The position numbers were made by a program, and so were the translations under genes. A DNA stretch of 28,926 bases from Bacteroidales bacterium UBA1182 (lineage in GTDB: Bacteria; Bacteroidota; Bacteroidia; Bacteroidales; Bacteroidaceae), in the NCBI GenBank assembly GCA_002310015.1, contig DBYQ01000053.1, positions 30,463 to 59,388 of the forward strand, given 5' to 3'. Positions within the stretch are counted from its first letter, which is position 1. Every line of letters begins with the position of its first letter. Shown in pieces: positions 16,502-23,239 of this stretch. Below the pieces are notes generated by a model that saw only the letters and a list, made by a program, of their open reading frames with translations, was not told where the DNA came from and did not search any database.

Positions 16502-17268
16502 TTCTGTTCGTTTTTCTTCAGTATTTCCTGTGCCAGAGCCAGGTAGTTCTTGGCACCCTTGGAATCAGCATCATAAAGTATTGCGGGCAGACCGTAGCTG
16601 GGAGCCTCACTCAGCTTGACATTGCGTGATATTATCGTATCAAACACCAGTTCCTGGAAGTGTTTCTTTATCTCGTCATATATCTGGTTGCTCAGACGCA
16701 GACGTGAGTCATACATGGTGAGCAGGAATCCTTCTATGTCAAGTGCGGGGTTCAGCTTGGTCTTGATTATGCGGATGGTATTGAGCAGCTTGCTTATACC
16801 CTCTAAGGCAAAATATTCGCACTGTACGGGAATGATAATGGAGTCAGCGGCAGTGAGTGAATTCACCGTGATAAGGCCCAATGAGGGAGAGCAGTCTATC
16901 AGGATGTAATCATAATCCTTCCTGATGCTGTCCAGCATCTTTTTCATCACCGTTTCACGGCCCTGCGTGTTCATGAGTTCCAGTTCGGCACCAACCAGAT
17001 CTATGTGTGAAGGCATCACATCAAGTCCGTCAATGCAAGCCTTACGGATAGCATCCTTGGGATTGACGCCGTTTACCAGACACTCGTAAACCGTGCAGTT
17101 GAGTGACTGGATGTCAATGCCCAGACCTGATGATGCATTTGCCTGAGGATCAGCATCTACTACAAGAACTTTTTTCTCAAGCGTGGCAAGCGATGCGGCC
17201 AGGTTAATAGTGGTCGTGGTCTTGCCCACGCCGCCTTTCTGATTGGCCAATGCTATGATTTTTCCCAT
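16498..17268 (-). CDS. parA: Chromosome partitioning ATPase ParA (Soj)
   Basis: A 256-residue deviant Walker ATPase that binds DNA as an ATP dimer and is released by ParB. The deviant Walker A is KGGVGKT (11-17), with the signature lysine in KGG; the switch I region and D-containing Walker B-like segment (DYDYILIDCSPSLGLITVNSL, about 113-133) are typical. No N-terminal helix-turn-helix is present, so it is the chromosomal (Soj-like), non-autoregulating short type. It is the first gene of the parA-parB-DUF5683-mltD-rel unit and diverges from lpxB; the promoter must lie in the 87 bases between them, where a weak TAACTTCA on the minus strand could serve as -7 box. Confidence 0.97.
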   Translation of the reverse strand: MGKIIALANQKGGVGKTTTTINLAASLATLEKKVLVVDADPQANASSGLGIDIQSLNCTVYECLVNGVNPKDAIRKACIDGLDVMPSHIDLVGAELELMNTQGRETVMKKMLDSIRKDYDYILIDCSPSLGLITVNSLTAADSIIIPVQCEYFALEGISKLLNTIRIIKTKLNPALDIEGFLLTMYDSRLRLSNQIYDEIKKHFQELVFDTIISRNVKLSEAPSYGLPAILYDADSKGAKNYLALAQEILKKNEQK

Positions 17269-17295
17269 ACGTTACAGTTTTAGGGTGTGAAGTTA

Positions 17296-17355
17296 CTGCA
17301 AAAAATCGGTATATGGGAAATTTATACTAATTTTGACATCTGCAAATCGGTATAT
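17296..17355 (+). repeat. Direct repeat flanking the lpxB promoter
   Basis: CTGCAAAAAATCGGTATAT (17296-17314) recurs as CTGCAAATCGGTATAT (17340-17355); the second copy abuts the lpxB start codon. Both are followed by ATG-like sequence (TATATGGG and TATATGAG-like contexts). The lpxB -7 box lies between them. Confidence 0.7.
17328..17335 (+). promoter_or_regulatory. -7 box of lpxB
   Basis: TAATTTTG matches TAnnTTTG exactly and lies 20 bp before the ATG at 17356. No clear TTTG -33 is found; transcription would start close to 17342, giving a leader of about 14 nt made of the second direct-repeat copy. Confidence 0.55.
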
Positions 17356-18474
17356 ATGAGATACTATTTAGTAGCAGGTGAGGCATCGGGTGATCTTCAT
17401 GCCTCCAATCTGATGAAATCAATAGCCCGGATGGATGCCTCTGCGCAGTTCCGCTGTTTTGGGGGTGATTTGATGCAGGCTGCCGGCGGAAAGCTGGTCA
17501 AGCATTACCGTGAGCTTGCCTACATGGGTTTCTTACCGGTGCTGACACATCTTGGTACCATTCTTGGAGGAGCCAACCTCTGTTTCAGGGACATACGTGA
17601 ATGGAAACCTGATGTGGTGATACTTGTCGACTATCCGGGATTCAACCTTTCCATTGCAAAAAAAGTACACAAACTGGGCATCCCGGTCTATTACTATATC
17701 TCACCTAAGATATGGGCATGGAAGAGCTGGAGAATTAGGAATATACGCCGTGATGTGGATGAACTTTTCTCCATACTGCCGTTTGAGGTGGAGTATTTCC
17801 AACGCCACAATTATAAGATCCGATATGTGGGTAATCCCACTGTTGATGAGGTGGCTGCTTTCAAGGCCGACAAGAGCCGTAAACCGGCATTGACAGATGA
17901 CGGGCGCCGTGTGATAGCCCTGTTGGCAGGCAGCCGCCGTCAGGAGATAAGCCGTAATCTGCCCATAATGCTTGAGGCGATAAAAAATATTGACTGCATC
18001 CGTCCGGTGCTGGCCTGCGCTCCGGGTATAGAGCCTGAGTTCTATGACAGCATCATAGGCTCAACTGACATTGAGAAGGTGTATGGCAATACCTTCGGCG
18101 TGCTTGAATCAGCATACGCCGCTCTGGTGACATCAGGTACAGCTACGCTTGAGACTGCGCTGTTTGATGTACCTCAGGTGGTATGTTACAGGATTCCCAT
18201 GAGCTGGGCCGCCAGACTGCTGGTTAGGATACGTTTTGTCTCACTTGTAAATCTGGTGTCGTTCTCAGAGGTGGTACCGGAGCTGTTGGGTGATGATATG
18301 AATGCCCGGAATGTGCATGAACACCTTGTGCCCCTGCTTTCTGATACTACGGAGCGCCGTATGCAGCTGGAGGGTTATGGGCAGATGAAAACCATTCTCG
18401 GCCCGGCAGGAGCGCCAGACCGTGCGGCAGAACAGATAATCAGTCTGTTAAAAGTAAAATCCGATAAGGCTTAA
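17356..18474 (+). CDS. lpxB: Lipid-A-disaccharide synthase
   Basis: A 372-residue GT19 glycosyltransferase that joins UDP-2,3-diacylglucosamine and lipid X to form the lipid A disaccharide at the inner face of the inner membrane. ATG 17356 starts MRYYLVAGEASGDLHASNLM, with the family's GEASGD motif at 8-13; earlier codons of the frame overlap the promoter. Other family signatures: GGDLMQAAGGKLVKHYRELAYMGF, VDYPGFNLSIAKK, YYISPKIWAWK, LLAGSRRQEI and ALVTSGTATLETALFDVPQVVCYR near the C-terminus. Length is normal. It is alone on this strand, divergent from parA. Its final 27 bases overlap the 3' end of cdsA on the opposite strand with no room for a terminator between them. Confidence 0.97.
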   Translation: MRYYLVAGEASGDLHASNLMKSIARMDASAQFRCFGGDLMQAAGGKLVKHYRELAYMGFLPVLTHLGTILGGANLCFRDIREWKPDVVILVDYPGFNLSIAKKVHKLGIPVYYYISPKIWAWKSWRIRNIRRDVDELFSILPFEVEYFQRHNYKIRYVGNPTVDEVAAFKADKSRKPALTDDGRRVIALLAGSRRQEISRNLPIMLEAIKNIDCIRPVLACAPGIEPEFYDSIIGSTDIEKVYGNTFGVLESAYAALVTSGTATLETALFDVPQVVCYRIPMSWAARLLVRIRFVSLVNLVSFSEVVPELLGDDMNARNVHEHLVPLLSDTTERRMQLEGYGQMKTILGPAGAPDRAAEQIISLLKVKSDKA

Positions 18475-19329
18475 ATAGACTACCGTGGCGGGGATGGCCA
18501 GCAGTGCGCTGTCAAATCGGTCCAGCATACCGCCGTGTCCCGGCAGGATCTTACCTGAATCCTTTATTCCCATCTCACGTTTCATGAGTGACTCTATAAG
18601 GTCACCCCATGTGCCGAACACCACAACCACAAGCGCCATGCCTATCCATACCCATACAGGCATGAAGCTGTACCAATCAGGCAGGAACTTATGCAGCAGG
18701 AAAGCCGCTATCATGGTGAGTACGGCGCCTCCTATTGAACCCTCCCATGTCTTCTTGGGTGATATGCGTTCAAACAGTTTGTGCTTGCCTATGGTGCATC
18801 CGGTGCAGTATGCGCCTACGTCATTGCACCACAGGAATACAAAGAGTGTAAGAGGGATTACAGGACAGTAGCCAGTGCCAGGACCTTGTGCATCAAAAGC
18901 CAGCAGTGATGTCAGGGCATACGGCAGGGCTATGTAAAAGCATGGGAACAGTGTCTGTACCCAGTCATTTATAGGGCTGGGCTTACGGAAATAGAGCTCA
19001 CGCACCAATATCACAATCAGGGTGAAGATGAACGGCAGGAACAGCACGGCGCTGCTCTGCATCACTGACAGCCCTACTATGGCGGCATAGAATGTAAACG
19101 CGGCTACGGTAGCCCACAGACGGCTTGCATTGGCCATCTTGAACTGGTTGGCAAGCCCTGTATATTCTATGGTGGTAAGAATGGTACAAACAGCAAACAG
19201 CCCTACAAACCAAGGCGCACCCTTGAGGATGCAGAACAGCATAATTGAGGCAAATACCACTGCCGTTATTGTTCTCACAAGAAAGTTTGACTTCTTGCTC
19301 TCTTTTTCTGATTTGTCGGTCTGGCTCAC
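18448..19329 (-). CDS. cdsA: Phosphatidate cytidylyltransferase
   Basis: A 293-residue polytopic inner membrane enzyme that makes CDP-diacylglycerol from phosphatidate and CTP, the branch point of phospholipid synthesis. Hydrophobic helices occupy much of residues 18-110 and 125-245. The family signature SPKKTWEGSIGG (190-201) and the C-terminal D-x-x-x-S/G-x-PGHGGMLDRFDS (256-274) are intact. The start is GTG at 19329 (MSQTDKSEKESKKS); the next Met, residue 30, would cut the first helix. It lies 12 bases after ftsH as the last gene of rsfS-ftsH-cdsA, and overlaps lpxB tail-to-tail by 27 bases. Confidence 0.95.
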   Translation of the reverse strand: MSQTDKSEKESKKSNFLVRTITAVVFASIMLFCILKGAPWFVGLFAVCTILTTIEYTGLANQFKMANASRLWATVAAFTFYAAIVGLSVMQSSAVLFLPFIFTLIVILVRELYFRKPSPINDWVQTLFPCFYIALPYALTSLLAFDAQGPGTGYCPVIPLTLFVFLWCNDVGAYCTGCTIGKHKLFERISPKKTWEGSIGGAVLTMIAAFLLHKFLPDWYSFMPVWVWIGMALVVVVFGTWGDLIESLMKREMGIKDSGKILPGHGGMLDRFDSALLAIPATVVYLSLIGFYF

Positions 19330-19341
19330 TGCTTTAAATAT

Positions 19342-21309
19342 TTAGGGTTCAACTCTATCTTTGTTTTCCGTAACAGGCTTGTTCTCTGATGACTTGCTGT
19401 CTTCAAGTATCTCCTCACTGCGTGAAGCCCACGGGCGTTTTCCGAATATACGCTCCACATCCTCAGCCATGATAACCTCACGCTCTATGAGCAGCTGGGC
19501 CAGCTGATGGTGTCCCTCCTCATGTTCCAGCAACAGCTTCTTGCCACGCTCATACTGCTGGGCGATAAGGGCCTTGACCTCCTCATCAATGAGCTGGGCT
19601 GTCTTATCGGAGTAGGGCTTCTGGAATGCATACTCATCAGTGCTGCTGTAGTAGCACAGGTTGGCCAGCTTGTCACTCATGCCGGCGTATGCAATCATGC
19701 CGTAAGCCTGCTTGGTGACACGCTCCAGGTCATTCATGGCACCGGTTGAGATATGGCCGGTAAAGAGCTCCTCGGCGGCACGTCCGCCCAGGGTGGCGCA
19801 CATCTCGTCAAGCATCTGCTCCTTAGTGGTTATCTGACGCTCCTCAGGCAGATACCAGGCTGCACCAAGCGCACGTCCACGTGGTACTATGGTAACCTTG
19901 ATAAGCGGGTTGGCATACTCAAGGAACCAGGATAGGGTGGCGTGACCTGCCTCATGCAGCGCAATGGTACGCTTCTCATCGGCGGTAAGTACCTTGGTCT
20001 TCTTTTCAAGACCGCCTACTATACGGTCAACGGCCGACAGGAAATCATCCTTCTCAACCTTCTTTTTGTTATGGCGGGCAGCTATCAGCGCTGCTTCATT
20101 ACATACGTTGGCGATATCGGCACCTGAGAATCCGGGTGTCTGGCGGGCCAGCAGGTCTATGTCAACATCCTTGCTCAGCTTAATGTTCTTAAGGTGAACA
20201 CCGAACACCTCCTTGCGCTCGTTAAGGTCAGGCAGGTCAAGATGTATCTGACGGTCAAAGCGGCCTGCACGCAGCAGCGCCTTGTCCAGTATATCCACGC
20301 GGTTGGTGGCTGCCAGTATGATGACACCGCTGTTGGTGCCGAATCCGTCCATCTCAGTGAGCAGCTGGTTCAGGGTGTTCTCACGCTCGTCATTGCCGCC
20401 CATTGCGGGGTTCTTGCCGCGGGCACGGCCTACGGCATCAATCTCATCAATGAAGATGATGCAGGGGGCTTTCTCCTTGGCCTGACGGAACAGGTCACGT
20501 ACACGTGATGCACCCACACCCACAAACATCTCTACAAAGTCAGAGCCTGACAGAGAGAAGAAAGGAACATCGGCCTCACCGGCTACCGCCTTGGCAAGCA
20601 GGGTCTTACCGGTACCCGGAGGGCCTACCAGCAGAGCTCCCTTGGGTATCTTGCCACCCAGGTCAGTGTATTTCTTGGGGTTCTTGAGGAACTCTACTAT
20701 CTCCTCAACCTCAGTCTTGGCCTCGGCCTGTCCGGCCACATCCTTGAAGGTTACGCGGTCAGCCTGTCCCTTCTCGTAGATACGTGCCTTTGACTTGCCC
20801 ACGCTGAACACGCCACCGCCTCCGGCAGCACCGCCGCCTAAGCGTTTTGACATGAATATCCACAGTGCTATGATAAGCACAAACGGGAATATGTTGATCA
20901 GTATGTCTGTAATGGTGTGTGAACGTTTGCGGTATTCTACCTGACCGTTGAATTTGCCCTCTGCCTCGGCATTGTCAAGATACTCCTGCAGGTTGTCCAG
21001 CGAGCCCACTCCTACAGTGAGCATGGGCTTGGTTAGCGGCTGCTGCTGCAGGGCACGGTCACCGAATATGTACTTGGCTGAATCAGGCTTGATGTACATA
21101 TCCACACTGTTCATGTTGGAGTAGATGACAAGCTCGCTTACGTAGCCCTTGTCAACATAATCCTTGAACTCAGTATATGTGGCGGTTCCGGAAAGTGATG
21201 TGTTGTCATCCTTGAGAAGGATATATCCCAGGCCTATGAAAAGTATGATATAGAACCATGATATGCCCTTAAATCCGCCCTTAGGTTTTTTGTCGTTATT
21301 GTCTGCCAT
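19342..21309 (-). CDS. ftsH: ATP-dependent zinc metalloprotease FtsH
   Basis: A 655-residue inner-membrane AAA+ protease for quality control of membrane and some cytosolic proteins. Order: membrane helix 1 (about 15-32), periplasmic domain (about 40-130), membrane helix 2 (about 133-155), a glycine-rich linker (GGGAAGGGGVF), the AAA domain with Walker A GPPGTGKT (229-236), Walker B IIFIDEID (284-291), the second region of homology with its arginine fingers (ATNRVDILDKALLRAGRFD), and the peptidase zinc site HEAGH (452-456). The aromatic pore sequence MFVGVGASRVRD (261-272) is present. All key residues are intact. It sits between rsfS (38 bases upstream) and cdsA, a common Bacteroidetes arrangement. 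Confidence 0.98.
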   Translation of the reverse strand: MADNNDKKPKGGFKGISWFYIILFIGLGYILLKDDNTSLSGTATYTEFKDYVDKGYVSELVIYSNMNSVDMYIKPDSAKYIFGDRALQQQPLTKPMLTVGVGSLDNLQEYLDNAEAEGKFNGQVEYRKRSHTITDILINIFPFVLIIALWIFMSKRLGGGAAGGGGVFSVGKSKARIYEKGQADRVTFKDVAGQAEAKTEVEEIVEFLKNPKKYTDLGGKIPKGALLVGPPGTGKTLLAKAVAGEADVPFFSLSGSDFVEMFVGVGASRVRDLFRQAKEKAPCIIFIDEIDAVGRARGKNPAMGGNDERENTLNQLLTEMDGFGTNSGVIILAATNRVDILDKALLRAGRFDRQIHLDLPDLNERKEVFGVHLKNIKLSKDVDIDLLARQTPGFSGADIANVCNEAALIAARHNKKKVEKDDFLSAVDRIVGGLEKKTKVLTADEKRTIALHEAGHATLSWFLEYANPLIKVTIVPRGRALGAAWYLPEERQITTKEQMLDEMCATLGGRAAEELFTGHISTGAMNDLERVTKQAYGMIAYAGMSDKLANLCYYSSTDEYAFQKPYSDKTAQLIDEEVKALIAQQYERGKKLLLEHEEGHHQLAQLLIEREVIMAEDVERIFGKRPWASRSEEILEDSKSSENKPVTENKDRVEP

Positions 21310-21347
21310 AAATAATTGAATATGTCAGTCCGGTTTATGTCAAGGTG

Positions 21348-21716
21348 TCAGTCCAGGTCCGGTATATCCTCCAGGACGGCATCGGCCCAAAGGTGCTCCA
21401 GGTCATAGAACTTGCGCAGTTCAGGAATGAAAATATGTACCATCACGTCACCGTAATCCATGGCTATCCAGTGTGCATAACGGGTACCCTCCACAAAGTC
21501 AGGCTTGCGGCCCTCCTTGACGCGGACGGTTTCACGTATAGAGTCTTCTATAGCCAATGTCTGATTAGGCGTACCTCCCTGACAGATGACAAAATAACGG
21601 CATACGGTATCCTCTATGCCGGTCAGGTCAGCTATTGTGATGCATTCACCCTTGCGCTCCTGAATTCCTTCAATGATGCTGTCTATTATACTCTCCCTCT
21701 TCTTCTTTTTTGCCAT
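21348..21716 (-). CDS. rsfS: Ribosomal silencing factor RsfS (Iojap)
   Basis: A 122-residue protein of the RsfS/Iojap/YbeB family, which binds uL14 on the large subunit and prevents subunit joining when nutrients are short. Visible signatures are CRYFVICQGGTPNQTLAIEDSIRETV and HWIAMDYGDVMVHIFIPELRKFYDLEHLWADA, the latter the highly conserved 'W...D.GDV.VH.F....R..Y.LE.LW.DA' block. Starts MAKKKKRES with a basic tail. It is the first gene of rsfS-ftsH-cdsA; a -7 box lies 30 bases upstream. Confidence 0.95.
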   Translation of the reverse strand: MAKKKKRESIIDSIIEGIQERKGECITIADLTGIEDTVCRYFVICQGGTPNQTLAIEDSIRETVRVKEGRKPDFVEGTRYAHWIAMDYGDVMVHIFIPELRKFYDLEHLWADAVLEDIPDLD

Positions 21717-21745
21717 TCCTAACTGATAAGGTTAATCTGATTTTA

Positions 21746-21753
21746 CAAAAGTA
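21746..21753 (-). promoter_or_regulatory. -7 box of the rsfS-ftsH-cdsA unit
   Basis: TACTTTTG on the minus strand (21753 down to 21746) matches TAnnTTTG, 30 bp before the rsfS ATG. No good -33 TTTG at the expected distance. Confidence 0.5.
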
Positions 21754-21833
21754 GTCAAAAAGTTGAACGTCGCGCGTTTTGCACTGTCATTTCTTTTTTT
21801 CAAACGTATTAGGGCAAAAAAGATGCCAAAATA

Positions 21834-21863
21834 TTTGGAAACCGGAAAAAAGCTGTAACTTTG
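21834..21863 (+). promoter_or_regulatory. Promoter of tRNA-Gln
   Basis: TTTG at 21834-21837 and TAACTTTG at 21856-21863 are separated by 18 bp, close to the consensus spacing. The tRNA begins at 21885. Confidence 0.75.
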
Positions 21864-21884
21864 CACCGCTTTTGAGCAATGTAC

Positions 21885-21955
21885 TGGGCTATGGTGTAAT
21901 GGTAACACTGCAGATTCTGGTCCTGCCTTTCCTGGTTCGAGTCCGGGTAGCCCAG
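21885..21955 (+). tRNA. tRNA-Gln (anticodon CTG)
   Basis: A 71-base cloverleaf: acceptor TGGGCTA/TAGCCCA, D arm GTGT/ACAC around AATGGTA, anticodon arm GCAGA/CCTGC around TTCTGGT, four-base variable loop, T arm CCTGG/CCGGG around TTCGAGT, discriminator G. The anticodon CTG reads glutamine codon CAG, and the acceptor beginning with an unpaired-type T:A pair fits tRNA-Gln. The innermost anticodon pair is A31 with C39, a mismatch. The gene is followed by CAA, so CCA is not encoded. A terminator follows at 21963-21990. Confidence 0.93.
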
Positions 21956-21962
21956 CAAAATT

Positions 21963-21990
21963 GGAGACGCATTCGCGCCTCTCTTTTTTT
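21963..21990 (+). terminator. Terminator of tRNA-Gln
   Basis: GGAGACGC, loop ATTC, then GCGCCTC with one internal A-C mismatch, followed by TC and seven T. The T tract ends at 21990 and overlaps the -33 box of the next gene. Confidence 0.75.
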
Positions 21991-22018
21991 GTGGAATCAT
22001 GAACAATGGCTACTTTTG
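21988..22018 (+). promoter_or_regulatory. Promoter of the glycosyltransferase gene
   Basis: TTTG at 21988-21991 and TACTTTTG at 22011-22018 are 19 bp apart, an ideal Bacteroidetes pair. The TTTG is the last part of the tRNA-Gln terminator T tract plus G. The leader before the ATG at 22079 would be about 50 nt. Confidence 0.7.
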
Positions 22019-22078
22019 TTACAATATTTGTGGATTCGTAATTTTCATGAGTTCCTACGATAGGGAATAATTTGTGTT

Positions 22079-23065
22079 ATGTCTGTAGCGATAGAGAATT
22101 TGACCATCGTCTTTGGCATTCTGGCTCGAGATTGTAAGGACAGCCTCCAAAGCAATATGGCTCGTGTAGAGGAGATAGGCCAGGTGTTTAAGGATTATCA
22201 TGTAGTAGTATATGAGAATGACAGCAAGGATGGCACTACAGAGATGCTCAAGGAGTGGACTGTTCAAAATAACCACGTTGTAGCAATATGTGAAACCACC
22301 AATCAGACAACAATACCCCATAAGAGTGAAGAGTTACCTTATCCGGATAAGAGTGTGTATCGTATAGAGAAAATGGTCCGTTTCAGAAACAGGGTATTGG
22401 ACGAGGTGCGTAGCCGTTTTGAACCAGATCTGTTTTGTTTTATAGATATTGATGTAGAGAGTTTTTCGTCAAAAGATGTAATAGATGCCATTCGTCAAGT
22501 TCCTGATGACTGGGGGGCACTATTTGCGAGTGGTCATTCCATTTTCCGTAAACCTGATGGAACAGAAAAAGTGTCGCGTTATCAGTATGACTCATATGCT
22601 TTTGTTCCTGATGATGTGGACCCGATGAAAACCGGGGAGTGGGTTATCGATTTTATATTTCATGAAGTAACAGCTTGGTATTTAAATAGTTTACTTAGAA
22701 GCTGCGATTATCTGTCGTGCCGTTCTGCATTTAATGGAATAGGAATTTATCGCTGGGAGGCGATTCGCGATTTGAAATTTTGCATAATGCAAACACCGGA
22801 ATTGAAGGAAGTTTCAGCTTGTTTTTGTGAACATGTACCATTTAATGGGGAAATTAAAAAAAAAGGTTATAAGTTATATGCTACCAGAAAGATAGAGGTA
22901 ACATACAATCATAAGAACATAACTTTTAAGGGATGGTATAAACAATGGAAATATTCTCTGAAGGTTCGTTGGTTCCTGGTCTTTGGTAAACATCCGTTTA
23001 AGAAAAGAGCAATTGGGGTCTGTCCCCAATTGTACTTTTTTCTATTTCGAATAAAACGTCGATGA
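22079..23065 (+). CDS. Glycosyltransferase, GT-A fold, CAP59/GT69-like
   Basis: A 328-residue cytosolic protein with a GT-A-like N-terminal half: an early strand LTIVFGILARDC, the nucleotide-binding loop VVYENDSKDGTTEMLKEW (43-60), MVRFRNRVLDEV (99-110), and FIDIDVESF (121-129) as DxD-type metal/sugar-nucleotide motif. The 'E.DSKDGT...L..W' and 'R.RN.VL' pattern followed by a 'YQYDSYAF' block recalls CAP59/GT69 mannosyltransferases, more than ordinary GT2 enzymes; this is by pattern only. The donor and acceptor cannot be told. The gene is more A+T rich than its neighbours, follows tRNA-Gln directly, and has no other polysaccharide gene beside it, which suggests acquisition. Residues 311-321 (AIGVCPQLYFF) are encoded by a palindromic element (23010-23041), so the native C-terminus was probably different. 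Confidence 0.8.
   Translation: MSVAIENLTIVFGILARDCKDSLQSNMARVEEIGQVFKDYHVVVYENDSKDGTTEMLKEWTVQNNHVVAICETTNQTTIPHKSEELPYPDKSVYRIEKMVRFRNRVLDEVRSRFEPDLFCFIDIDVESFSSKDVIDAIRQVPDDWGALFASGHSIFRKPDGTEKVSRYQYDSYAFVPDDVDPMKTGEWVIDFIFHEVTAWYLNSLLRSCDYLSCRSAFNGIGIYRWEAIRDLKFCIMQTPELKEVSACFCEHVPFNGEIKKKGYKLYATRKIEVTYNHKNITFKGWYKQWKYSLKVRWFLVFGKHPFKKRAIGVCPQLYFFLFRIKRR
23010..23041 (+). repeat. Palindromic element, copy A (inside the glycosyltransferase)
   Basis: Arms CAATTGGGG and CCCCAATTG (9 bp) around TCTGT, followed by TAC and six T. The layout is that of an intrinsic terminator, but it lies 24 bases before the stop codon of the host gene and is read in frame. Confidence 0.9.
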
Positions 23066-23214
23066 AAACCGATAAATCTACAAGCAAGGTACCATATAAA
23101 GTGGTATATACAAGTAATCACCATCTTTCTTTTCATCACGAAATCAAATTTTAAAATTGCAATAATTTGCACGTAATCAAGGTTTGGTTGTTCAAAAATT
23201 CTACATCAAATCAA

Positions 23215-23239
23215 GTCTGTCGCCAATTGTACTTTTTTT
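23215..23239 (+). repeat. Palindromic element, copy B (right half only)
   Basis: GTCTGTCGCCAATTGTAC followed by seven T equals the right half of copies A and C with one change (G for C). The left arm is not recognisable. The T tract abuts the TGA stop of meaB, which reads in from the other side. Confidence 0.75.

Noticed and set aside
21936..23238. tRNA-Gln 3' end as attachment site of an integrated island
   Set aside because: No copy of the tRNA 3' end is found downstream and no integrase is present; acquisition is argued only from base composition and context.
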